This document shows, piece by piece, positions 1 through 5,620 of a stretch of 9,353 nucleotides of DNA. Each line of letters opens with the position of its first letter. The first letter of the stretch is position 1. The notes beneath the pieces are model-generated. The model worked only from the letters and a program-made list of their open reading frames with translations. It had not been told where the DNA came from and did no database searches. Both the position numbers and the translations under genes were made by a program. This DNA is from DASXPG01 sp044449445 (GTDB taxonomy: Bacteria > Gemmatimonadota > Gemmatimonadetes > Gemmatimonadales > JACORV01), in contig JBIOIA010000104.1 of NCBI GenBank assembly GCA_044449445.1, positions 1-9,353 on the forward strand, read 5' to 3'.

Positions 1-448
1 CCACATGGTCTACCTCGCATGGTCCACCGGCTGGCCAGTCACGGAGGTCAAGGAGGACGCTCTCCGCACGAGCCTCGCGCCCGCTCCTGCGCTCCCCGCT
101 CCCGCGCTCCCACGTTTTTCGTACCTCCAGCTCCCGCCGAACCTCGTCTGGGCCGAGCCGGCGGCCGGAGAAGCGCACGAGCCGATGGACGGCGCGTTCG
201 TCCTTGTGAAGGAAGACCGCGTCCACGTGCTGGGGGTGCTCGGGTTCCGGGCCGGGCGCCCGGGATTTACCACCATGGAGGGCGCCATCCGTCTGCCGGC
301 GCCGCCTCCGGAAGGGCGCCCGGACGGCCGGCCGGCCTTCGCCAGCACCCTGCCGGCGGGCGAAAAGGCGGGCCTGGTCTCGGTTGTGGACGAGCACGAG
401 CTGTGCGCCCTGGCCCTGCTCGCCCTGGCCGCCGCCCTGCCCGCCTGA
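1..448 (+). CDS. Unrecognised protein, probably missing its N-terminus
   Basis: The reading frame is open from the left edge of the window to a TGA at 446-448. The first ATG in frame is at 5, but the codon before it is also open and no ribosome binding site can be seen, so the true start probably lies outside the window. From that ATG the product would be 147 residues. It has a Pro/Ala-rich stretch (about residues 26-36), a central segment with VWAEP and HEPMDG, an LGVLGFRAGRPGF segment, and an Ala/Leu-rich C-terminal tail (about residues 132-147). There is no signal peptide, clear membrane helix or cysteine motif. Codon use is strongly GC3-biased like the neighbours, which supports real coding. 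I do not recognise the family and assign no function. Confidence 0.6.
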   Translation, partial: HMVYLAWSTGWPVTEVKEDALRTSLAPAPALPAPALPRFSYLQLPPNLVWAEPAAGEAHEPMDGAFVLVKEDRVHVLGVLGFRAGRPGFTTMEGAIRLPAPPPEGRPDGRPAFASTLPAGEKAGLVSVVDEHELCALALLALAAALPA

Positions 449-511
449 TCGTCCCTCTGGACGATTCACGTTCAAAGTTGAACTGTTGATGCGTGCAGCC
501 CCGTCCGGGGC
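448..511. other. Cluster of three short inverted repeats between the first two genes
   Basis: The 90-nt gap between the first gene and the DUF5684-like gene holds three back-to-back inverted repeats. The first is ATCGTCC-CTCT-GGACGAT (448-465), a perfect 7-bp stem with a 4-nt loop that starts in the stop codon. The second is GTTCAA-AG-TTGAAC (470-483). The third is GCCCCG-TC-CGGGGC (498-511). The first could act as a transcription-attenuating hairpin, but no T-tract follows it. The second has the size and symmetry of an operator half-site pair. Their roles are unknown. Confidence 0.45.
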
Positions 512-538
512 GGCCTCACCACACACGCGGAGCGCCCA

Positions 539-904
539 GTGAACAGCCAGCCGTCGGTGGGATCGCTAGGAGCCATGTTCTGGATCGTCTGGTGCGTAGT
601 GATGGTGTTCTACATCTGGTGCGGCTGGAGGGTGTTCGTGAAAGCCGGCAAGCCCGGCTGGGCGGCCATCATCCCGATCTACAACGCCGTGGTCATGCTG
701 GATATCGTGGGCAAGCCGATCTGGTGGATCATCCTGTTCCTCATCCCCTTGGTGAACATCGTCGTCGCGATCATCGTGCTCGTGGCGTTCGCGAAATGCT
801 TCGGCAAGGGCGTGGGCTTCGCCATGGGGCTCTTGTTCCTCGGCTTCATTTTCTACCCGATCCTCGCGTTCGGCAGCGCAACGTACACCAAGCCGGCCGC
901 GTAG
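539..904 (+). CDS. DUF5684-like small integral membrane protein
   Basis: This is a 121-residue hydrophobic protein. Predicted membrane segments lie at about residues 12-30, 61-85 and 92-112, with a further hydrophobic stretch near 42-56. The core KAGKPGWAAIIPIYN, followed by a GKPIWWIILFLIPLVN segment and an AFAKCFGKG segment, is the pattern I associate with DUF5684 proteins. These are sometimes labelled signal peptidase-like, but no Ser/Lys catalytic dyad is visible. I chose the GTG at 539 because GGAG (529-532) stands 6 nt upstream. An ATG at 575 preceded by AGGAG only 2 nt away would give a product 12 residues shorter and cannot be excluded. The gene stands alone and ends just before a strong terminator. 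Its biochemical role is unknown; it should sit in the cytoplasmic membrane. Confidence 0.8.
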   Translation: MNSQPSVGSLGAMFWIVWCVVMVFYIWCGWRVFVKAGKPGWAAIIPIYNAVVMLDIVGKPIWWIILFLIPLVNIVVAIIVLVAFAKCFGKGVGFAMGLLFLGFIFYPILAFGSATYTKPAA

Positions 905-920
905 CTGGCCTCGAATCACA

Positions 921-960
921 AACGACCGCCGCCCCTTCCGGAGCGGCGGTCGTTTTCGTT
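921..960 (+). terminator. Intrinsic terminator between convergent genes
   Basis: A perfect 12-bp GC-rich stem (921-932 pairing with 943-954) with a 10-nt loop is followed by TTTCGTT, counting the Ts at the stem end as a TTTT run. It lies 17 nt after the stop of the DUF5684-like gene. The convergent SIMPL gene ends at 995 on the other strand and reads into the same hairpin. In that direction the stem is followed by only TTTG, so termination from that side may be weaker. Confidence 0.85.
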
Positions 961-994
961 GCGCGCGGCGACGCGTTCAGCTGGTGAGGCGCCG

Positions 995-1708
995 TCAGCG
1001 CGGCACGAACCGGAACCGCACCGTGGCGGTCGCCGAGATCATGACGTCGGGGAGCGGGGTCGAGACGCTCTGATAGGGACTGCCGAAGTTGACGAAGTTC
1101 GGACCCGAGGTCGAGGTCGGCCCCGCCCCGGAGGTGGCCTCGACCACCAGACCCAGTCGGCCGCCGAGACTGGCGGCCAGCGCCTGTGCGTCGCGCTGCG
1201 CCTGCCCCAGTGCCTCACCGTAGAGCGCGTGCCGAATCGAATCGGCTGCGGAGGCCTCGAACGTCGAGGCGCCTCCGGAGGCCGCGCCGGCCGCGATGAC
1301 CGCCGCGGACAGGGTACCCACCTGAGCGACGTCCACCCACGCGACCCGCACCACGTAGCGCGCGACGTTGGGGGGCTGCTGACCCGTGGCCCCGAACGGA
1401 TTGCTCGTCGGAAGCGGGCTTACCCCAAGGGGAACGGTGCTCATGCCCTGCGCTACCCCGGCGCCGCGGATGGCGTCGTTCACGGCCTGGACCTTCGCCT
1501 GGGCACGCTGCACAGCCTCGGCCGGCGTTTCCGCGCTGCCTTCGATGACGACGTACAGGACCGCGCGATCGGGCGCGACGCGCGTGGTCCGCGTCGCGGT
1601 CGCAACGATACGCGGCTCGTTAGCCGTCTGGTCCAGCTGCGCACCCTGGGCGCTGAGCAGAGACGGGATGGTGGCCAGCGCTACGAGTGAGATACCCACG
1701 CGGATCAT
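995..1708 (-). CDS. SIMPL (DUF541) domain secreted protein
   Basis: The product is 237 residues. It begins with a Sec signal peptide: MIRV, a hydrophobic core to about residue 18, and probable cleavage at LLSA-Q. The mature part has the SIMPL/DUF541 layout: an early beta strand RIVATATRTTRVAPDRAVLYVVIEG, a long Ala-rich helix with AEAVQRAQAKVQAVNDAI, a YVVRVAWVDVAQVG segment, a second helix ending in AQALAASLGGRLG, and a final PDVMISATATVRFRF strand. E. coli YggE is the best known relative, linked to oxidative stress, but the molecular function is unclear. The ATG at 1708 is chosen because a perfect GGAGGT (on the minus strand, 1714-1719) stands 5 nt upstream and the signal peptide follows at once. 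A 20-residue extension to 1768 is possible but would bury the signal. A weak TAGATT -10 candidate lies at 1740-1745 (minus). The protein is predicted to be periplasmic or secreted. Confidence 0.88.
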   Translation of the reverse strand: MIRVGISLVALATIPSLLSAQGAQLDQTANEPRIVATATRTTRVAPDRAVLYVVIEGSAETPAEAVQRAQAKVQAVNDAIRGAGVAQGMSTVPLGVSPLPTSNPFGATGQQPPNVARYVVRVAWVDVAQVGTLSAAVIAAGAASGGASTFEASAADSIRHALYGEALGQAQRDAQALAASLGGRLGLVVEATSGAGPTSTSGPNFVNFGSPYQSVSTPLPDVMISATATVRFRFVPR

Positions 1709-1767
1709 CGGCGACCTCCGATTTGGGACAATGGTGCCGAATCTACCGGCGGACCGCTCGACCGCCA

Positions 1768-1785
1768 CCTGTCAGGACTGACAGG
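1768..1785. promoter_or_regulatory. 18-bp near-perfect palindrome, candidate operator
   Basis: The sequence CCTGTCAG-GA-CTGACAGG has perfect 8-bp arms around a 2-nt centre. It lies in the divergent region between the SIMPL gene and nth, and its right arm contains the -35 hexamer CTGACA proposed for nth. A dimeric repressor bound here would block the nth promoter and could also affect transcription toward the SIMPL gene. No regulator gene is adjacent, so the binding protein is unknown. Confidence 0.5.
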
Positions 1786-1807
1786 GGTGGTCAGCCAAGG
1801 TTAGAAT
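1778..1807 (+). promoter_or_regulatory. nth promoter, probably giving a leaderless mRNA
   Basis: CTGACA (1778-1783, 5 of 6 matches to the -35 consensus) is followed after 18 bp by TAGAAT (1802-1807, 5 of 6 matches to the -10 consensus). The ATG of nth begins at 1814, only 6 nt after the -10 box, which is about where transcription should start. There is no Shine-Dalgarno sequence in the gap. The expected mRNA is therefore leaderless or nearly so. Confidence 0.65.
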
Positions 1808-1813
1808 CCCGCC

Positions 1814-2485
1814 ATGAAGCGGCGCAAGAAGGCGCGCGGTCGTCCGCCCGCCCCGTCGCCCGCCGAGCGCATCGGCCCGATACTCGAGCGCCTCGGGGCG
1901 GCCTACCCCGAGGCGCGGTGCTCGCTCGACCACAAGAACCCGCTCGAGCTGCTCGTCGCGACGATCCTCTCGGCGCAGTGCACCGACGCGCGCGTCAACA
2001 TCGTGACGAAGGACCTGTTCCGGAAGTACCGGAGCGCGAAGGACTACGCGGTCGCCAACCCCGCCGTGTTCGAGCAGGAAATCAGGAGCACCGGGTTCTT
2101 CCGCAACAAGACCAAGAGCGTCCTCGGCATGGCCAACGCGCTGGTGGACCGGCACGGGGGCCGCGTGCCCGACACGATGGAAGAGCTGGTCAAGCTGCCC
2201 GGCGTCGGGCGCAAGACGGCGAACGTGGTCCTCGGCAACGCGTTCGGGAAGAACGAGGGCGTCGTCGTGGACACCCACGTCGCGCGCATCAGTGCACTGC
2301 TCAAGCTCACGAAGCAGACGGACGCGGTGAAGATCGAGCAGGACCTGATGAAGGTGGTGCCGCGCGAGGAATGGACGATGTTCCCGCACCTCATGATCCA
2401 TCACGGGCGCGCCGTGTGCATCGCCAACCGGCCGAAGTGCGCCGAGTGCGTGATCAGCGACCTCTGCCCCTCGAGTTCGGTGTGA
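1814..2485 (+). CDS. nth: Endonuclease III (DNA glycosylase/AP lyase)
   Basis: The 223-residue product is a base-excision repair enzyme that removes oxidised pyrimidines from DNA and cleaves the strand at the resulting abasic site. The family signature is complete. The helix-hairpin-helix LPGVGRKTANVVL (128-140) carries the catalytic lysine K134. D153 in VVDTHVAR is the catalytic aspartate. The C-terminal cluster C202-X6-C209-X2-C212-X5-C218 binds the [4Fe-4S] cluster. The early LLVATILSAQCTDARVN segment (46-62) is also typical. The length is close to the usual 210-220 residues, with a short basic N-terminal extension (MKRRKKARGR). The ATG at 1814 follows directly on a good -35/-10 pair and has no Shine-Dalgarno, fitting leaderless expression. 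The next gene starts 40 nt downstream across a repeat element. Confidence 0.96.
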   Translation: MKRRKKARGRPPAPSPAERIGPILERLGAAYPEARCSLDHKNPLELLVATILSAQCTDARVNIVTKDLFRKYRSAKDYAVANPAVFEQEIRSTGFFRNKTKSVLGMANALVDRHGGRVPDTMEELVKLPGVGRKTANVVLGNAFGKNEGVVVDTHVARISALLKLTKQTDAVKIEQDLMKVVPREEWTMFPHLMIHHGRAVCIANRPKCAECVISDLCPSSSV

Positions 2486-2490
2486 GTCTC

Positions 2491-2520
2491 TTTCGACTTT
2501 CAGCTTTCGACTTTCGACTG
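2491..2520 (+). repeat. Heptamer repeat element, copy 1 (intergenic)
   Basis: Four heptamers stand in tandem: TTTCGAC (2491), TTTCAGC (2498), TTTCGAC (2505) and TTTCGAC (2512), followed by TG. The element fills most of the 40-nt gap between nth and the YyaL gene and ends 5 nt before that ATG. Its inverted copy lies inside the YyaL gene at 3954-3983. Both copies have the same degenerate second unit, so they share an origin. The element is far less GC-rich than its surroundings. Confidence 0.8.
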
Positions 2521-2525
2521 TCTTT

Positions 2526-4601
2526 ATGAATCGCCTCGGCGGCGAAGCGTCCGCCTACCTCAGCTCTGCCGCGCACCAGCCCGTCGCCTGGTATCCCTGG
2601 GGCGACGCCGCGTTCGCGGCCGCCCGCGAGGCGGACAAGCCCATCCTGCTCGACGTCGGCGCGGTGTGGTGCCACTGGTGCCACGTCATGGACGGCGAGT
2701 CCTACGAGAACGAGCAGCTCGCCGCGTACCTGAACGAGCAGTTCGTGTGCGTGAAGGTGGATCGCGACGAGCGGCCCGACGTGGACGCGCGCTACCAACG
2801 CGCCGTGCAGGCCCTGACCGGCCAAGGCGGCTGGCCACTGACCGCGTTCCTGACCGGCGACGGCGACGTGTTCTACGGCGGCACGTACTTCCCTCCCGAC
2901 GGAAAGTTCGGCCGCCCCGGGTTCCGGAGCGTGCTGGAGCGCGTGCGCGAGATCTACCGGACGGACAAAGGGAAGGTCGCGGAGACCGCGCGCGAGCTGC
3001 GCGGCCACGTGGCCCAGGCGCTGCGCGAGGAGAAGGACGGCGCGCTCTCGCCCGAACTGCTCACGCAGGGCGGCGAGCGCATGGCGCGGCTGTTCGACTG
3101 GCGCTACGGCGGCTTCGGCACCGCGCCGAAGTTCCCGCACCCCTCGGCCGTGCTGTTCCTCATCGGCCGCTGGTGGGACCTGCGCGAGCCGTGGCCGCGC
3201 GAGATCGCCGAAAAGACGCTCACCGGGATGGCCCGCGGCGGATTCCACGACCAGGTGGGCGGCGGTTTCCACCGCTACTCGGTGGACGAGCGCTGGTGCG
3301 TACCGCACTTCGAGAAGATGTCCTACGACAACGCCGAGCTGCTGCGCGCCTATGCGTCGGCCTACGCCGCCTTCGGTGAGCCGCTCTACCGCGAGGTCGC
3401 CGAAGGCATCGTCGCGTGGAACCTCGAGGTGATGTGCGACCTCGCGCGCGGCGGGTTCGCCGCCTCGCAGGACGCCGACATCGGGCTGCACGACGACGGC
3501 GACTATTTCACCTGGACGCCGGACGAGGCGCATGCGGCGCTCGATGGCGCCGAGTGGGAGGTCGCGCACCGGCGGTGGGACATCTACCCGGATGGGGAGA
3601 TGCACCATAACCCGAGGAAGAATGTCCTGTGGGTCGCCAGGAGCATTGAGGCGATAGCCGAGGAGGTCTCAGGCGGGACACAGGACACAGGACACAGTGG
3701 GATTCAGGACGCCTCCACTGTCCGCGACCTGCTCGAGAGCGCGCGGGCGAAGCTCAAGGCCGTGCGCGATCGCCGCACGGCGCCGTTCGTGGATCGCACG
3801 ATCTACGTGTCGTGGAACGCGATGATGGCCGAGGCGTTTCTGGAAGCCGGCGCGGTCCTCGCGCGCGAGGACTGCACGGCGTTCGCCCTGAAGACACTCG
3901 AGCGACTGTGGGACGAGGGATTCGTCCCTGGGAACGGAATGCCACATCGGCTACAGTCGAAAGTCGAAAGCCCAAAGTCGAACGGCCCGTGGCTGCTCGA
4001 CGACCAGGTGCAGTCAGCGTCCGCGTTCATCTCCGCCTTCGAGCACACGGGCGAGGCCCGCTGGCTGGATCGGGCGCGCGAGCTCACCGACATGGCACTC
4101 GCGTTCTACTGGGACGAGGACAAGGGCGGTTTCTTCGACGCGCGCGAGCAGCAGGGCGGCTTCCTCGGCGAGCGGGCCAAGCCGATCCAGGATTCCCCGA
4201 CCAGCTCGCCCAACGCTACGGCGGCGCTGGTGCTGCTCCGCCTCTCCGCCATCACCGAGGACACTGCGTTCCGGGCCCGGGCCGAGCGGCTGCTGGCCGC
4301 GTTCGCCGGCACGGCCGGCGAGTTGGGGATCCACGGCAGCACCTACCTGCGCGCGCTCGACTTCCTGATGAGCGGCGAGTGCCGGATAGTAGTTGTTGAT
4401 ACTACTACTAACGCTCCGCTATGGGCCGCCGCTCGGGCCGCATACCGGCCCCGCAAGGTGCTCGTCCCCACGGCCAGGTCGCCCGTACCGGGGAAATCGG
4501 CCCCTGTGGCCCTGGTCTGTGCCGGCACGACCTGCGCGGCCCCCGTCACCACGGCCGAGTCGCTGCGCGAAACGCTGGAGACTTTCGCCCGGGGGGGGTA
4601 G
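2526..4601 (+). CDS. yyaL: YyaL/SSP411 family protein (thioredoxin-like DUF255 plus alpha/alpha-barrel)
   Basis: The 691-residue product matches the full-length family that includes bacterial YyaL and animal SPATA20. The N-terminal thioredoxin-like part (about 1-160) has NRLGGEASAYL, PVAWYPWG, the redox-type motif CHWCHVM (49-55), VDRDERPDVDARY and TGQGGWPLTAFLT. The rest should be an alpha/alpha-toroid like that of sugar epimerases, with GGFHDQVGGGFHRYSVD (238-254) and HFEKMSYDNAELL (261-273). The C-terminus has C665 and C670 in a Cys-Pro type tail. The true function is not established for the family; the protein should be cytosolic. The ATG at 2526 fits the conserved N-terminus, but there is no Shine-Dalgarno. 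Two low-complexity inserts are encoded by short repeats: residues 385-391 and 477-486. Residues 621-629 use AT-rich codons unlike the rest. The gene ends with a G8 run and a stop that lies inside the next gene's -10 box. Confidence 0.93.
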   Translation: MNRLGGEASAYLSSAAHQPVAWYPWGDAAFAAAREADKPILLDVGAVWCHWCHVMDGESYENEQLAAYLNEQFVCVKVDRDERPDVDARYQRAVQALTGQGGWPLTAFLTGDGDVFYGGTYFPPDGKFGRPGFRSVLERVREIYRTDKGKVAETARELRGHVAQALREEKDGALSPELLTQGGERMARLFDWRYGGFGTAPKFPHPSAVLFLIGRWWDLREPWPREIAEKTLTGMARGGFHDQVGGGFHRYSVDERWCVPHFEKMSYDNAELLRAYASAYAAFGEPLYREVAEGIVAWNLEVMCDLARGGFAASQDADIGLHDDGDYFTWTPDEAHAALDGAEWEVAHRRWDIYPDGEMHHNPRKNVLWVARSIEAIAEEVSGGTQDTGHSGIQDASTVRDLLESARAKLKAVRDRRTAPFVDRTIYVSWNAMMAEAFLEAGAVLAREDCTAFALKTLERLWDEGFVPGNGMPHRLQSKVESPKSNGPWLLDDQVQSASAFISAFEHTGEARWLDRARELTDMALAFYWDEDKGGFFDAREQQGGFLGERAKPIQDSPTSSPNATAALVLLRLSAITEDTAFRARAERLLAAFAGTAGELGIHGSTYLRALDFLMSGECRIVVVDTTTNAPLWAAARAAYRPRKVLVPTARSPVPGKSAPVALVCAGTTCAAPVTTAESLRETLETFARGG
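3678..3698 (+). repeat. ACACAGG heptamer tandem inside the YyaL gene
   Basis: Three copies of the heptamer stand in tandem: ACACAGG, ACACAGG, ACACAGT. They encode residues 385-391 (TQDTGHS), and the 21 bp keep the reading frame. The end of the array also forms one arm of an inverted repeat, ACAGTGG (3694-3700) with CCACTGT (3715-3721). The encoded stretch falls between two helical parts of the protein and looks like a tolerated linker insert. Confidence 0.7.
3954..3983 (-). repeat. Heptamer repeat element, copy 2 (inverted, in-frame in the YyaL gene)
   Basis: On the + strand the units read GTCGAAA, GTCGAAA, GCCCAAA, GTCGAAC (3956-3983) preceded by CA. The reverse complement matches 2491-2520 at 27 of 30 positions, including the degenerate second unit and the terminal TG. 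The 30 bp start and end exactly on codon boundaries and encode residues 477-486 (QSKVESPKSN), a polar segment inserted before the conserved-looking WLLDDQ. Confidence 0.8.
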
Positions 4602-4604
4602 CAT
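4576..4604 (+). promoter_or_regulatory. greA promoter overlapping the end of the YyaL gene
   Basis: TGGAGA (4576-4581, 4 of 6 to the -35 consensus) is separated by 17 bp from TAGCAT (4599-4604, a TANNNT-type -10). The greA ATG at 4611 is 6 nt after the -10 box and has no Shine-Dalgarno, so the transcript should be leaderless. The TAG stop codon of the upstream gene is the first half of the -10 box. A run of eight G (4591-4598) fills the 3' end of the spacer. Confidence 0.55.
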
Positions 4605-4610
4605 TCCCGA

Positions 4611-5105
4611 ATGCTGGACGCGGCAAAGAAGCTCCTCTCCGAGGAGATCGGGCGGCTCAACCACGAGCTGAACTTCACCCTGCCGGAAGCCCTGAAGAAG
4701 GCGCTGGCCCAGGGTGACCTCAAGGAGAACGGCGATTACCACGCCGCGCTCGAGCGCCAGGGGTTCGTGCAGGCCCGACTGAGCCACCTGCGCTCGCGGC
4801 TCGCCAAGATCAACCAGATCGACCTCAGCAAGATCCCGGTGGACGGGGTAGGCCTGGGCTCCAAGGTCGTGGTCCAGGACCAGTCGACCAGGAAGAAGGA
4901 GTCCTACGAGCTGGTCGTTCCCGATTCGATGGACTTCGACGATCCCACCCAGATCTCGATCGCCTCGCCGATGGGCCGCGCGATGGTCGAGAAGAAGGTG
5001 GGCGACATCGTGGCGGTGCAGCTGCCCAGCGGGGTCCGCAAGCTGAAGATCCTCGAGCTGGTCACTTTTCATCAGATGGTCCCGCCCGGCAGGGACGGTC
5101 GCTAG
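4611..5105 (+). CDS. greA: GreA/GreB-family transcript cleavage factor
   Basis: The 164-residue product has the two Gre domains. An N-terminal coiled coil (about 1-72) carries GDLKENGDYHAALERQ (35-50). The acidic residues D36 and E39 at its tip are those that coordinate Mg2+ in the RNA polymerase secondary channel and stimulate cleavage of backtracked RNA. A C-terminal FKBP-like domain (about 80-152) includes GSKVVVQD and a SPMGRAMVEKKVGDIV segment, equivalent to the SPxGxALxGKxxGD motif of the family. The length matches GreA (about 158 residues). The first residue before the helix is slightly shorter than in E. coli and the C-terminus carries an extra MVPPGRDGR tail. The start is set by the leaderless promoter just upstream. 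It acts in the cytosol on stalled elongation complexes. A GreB assignment is less likely because the tip motif reads as GreA. Confidence 0.92.
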   Translation: MLDAAKKLLSEEIGRLNHELNFTLPEALKKALAQGDLKENGDYHAALERQGFVQARLSHLRSRLAKINQIDLSKIPVDGVGLGSKVVVQDQSTRKKESYELVVPDSMDFDDPTQISIASPMGRAMVEKKVGDIVAVQLPSGVRKLKILELVTFHQMVPPGRDGR

Positions 5106-5124
5106 GTTTCTCTTACCGTCTTGT

Positions 5125-5150
5125 CTGTCTCTATCTGTCTTAATCTGTCT
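5125..5150 (+). repeat. CTGTCT array with 10-bp period before the cyclophilin gene
   Basis: CTGTCT occurs at 5125-5130, 5135-5140 and 5145-5150, exactly 10 bp apart, with a degenerate CCGTCT at 5116-5121. The pyrimidine-rich tract fills most of the 59-nt gap between greA and the cyclophilin gene and ends just before the AGGAG ribosome binding site (5155-5159). The period equals about one helical turn. It may bind a protein on one face of the DNA, act as an unstructured leader, or simply be a simple-sequence repeat. Confidence 0.6.
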
Positions 5151-5164
5151 TTCCAGGAGTCTGC

Positions 5165-5620
5165 GTGGCCAAGCGTGTCGCATTCGATACCGCCCGGGGC
5201 AAGTTCGAGGGAGAGCTGTACCCGAAGGACGCCCCCAAGACCGTCGAAAATTTCGAGAAGCTCGCGAACAGCGGATTCTACGACGGCACGCGTTTTCATC
5301 GCGTGATCGAGAACTTCGTCGCGCAGGGTGGCGACCCGCTCTCGAAGGATCCGAAGAATCCGCGCGTCGGTACCGGCGGACCCGGATGGACGATCAAGTG
5401 CGAAACGAAAGGCAACCCGAACAAGCACCAAGCGGGTTCGCTCTCGATGGCGCACGCGGGCAAGGACACGGGCGGCTCGCAATTCTTCGTATGCCACGGT
5501 GCGCTGCAACACCTCGACGGCGTACACACCGTGTTCGGCAGGATCGACGACGCCGGAATCAAGACCGTCCTCGCGATCAAGCAGGGCGACGTGGTGAACA
5601 GCATCCGGGTCACCGGCTGA
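5165..5620 (+). CDS. Cyclophilin-type peptidyl-prolyl cis-trans isomerase
   Basis: The 151-residue product is a compact single-domain cyclophilin that catalyses proline isomerisation during protein folding. Visible family motifs are APKTVENFEKLA (23-34), YDGTRFHRVIENFVAQGGDP (39-58) with the catalytic arginine R46, SLSMAH (92-97), GGSQFFV (103-109) and LDGVHTVFGRI (118-128). The position aligned with human CypA W121 is H117, as often substituted in bacterial enzymes. There is no signal peptide, so it is predicted to be cytosolic like PpiB. The GTG at 5165 is chosen because AGGAG (5155-5159) stands 5 nt upstream. The next gene begins in the stop codon (TGATG), so the two are probably translated together. 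Confidence 0.95.
   Translation: MAKRVAFDTARGKFEGELYPKDAPKTVENFEKLANSGFYDGTRFHRVIENFVAQGGDPLSKDPKNPRVGTGGPGWTIKCETKGNPNKHQAGSLSMAHAGKDTGGSQFFVCHGALQHLDGVHTVFGRIDDAGIKTVLAIKQGDVVNSIRVTG

Noticed and set aside
1709..1768. 20-residue N-terminal extension of the SIMPL protein
   Set aside because: It would bury the signal peptide, and the ATG at 1708 has a perfect GGAGGT at proper spacing.
1772..2404. Minus-strand open frame opposite nth
   Set aside because: Antisense to a gene with a full catalytic and Fe-S motif set; no domain seen in the antisense product.
2491..2520. Possible CRISPR-like repeat array
   Set aside because: The units are only 7 bp, directly adjacent with no spacers, and no cas gene is near.
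2454..3608. Long minus-strand open frame (384 codons) opposite nth and yyaL
   Set aside because: It lies antisense to two genes with complete conserved motifs; its translation is rich in Arg, Val, His and Glu in the manner of GC-rich shadow frames and has no recognisable domain.
5386..5619. In-frame upstream extension of the DUF6941-like gene inside the cyclophilin gene
   Set aside because: The extension is Arg-rich shadow sequence; the TGATG overlap and the conserved-looking MHIGLAVVCDH start favour 5620.
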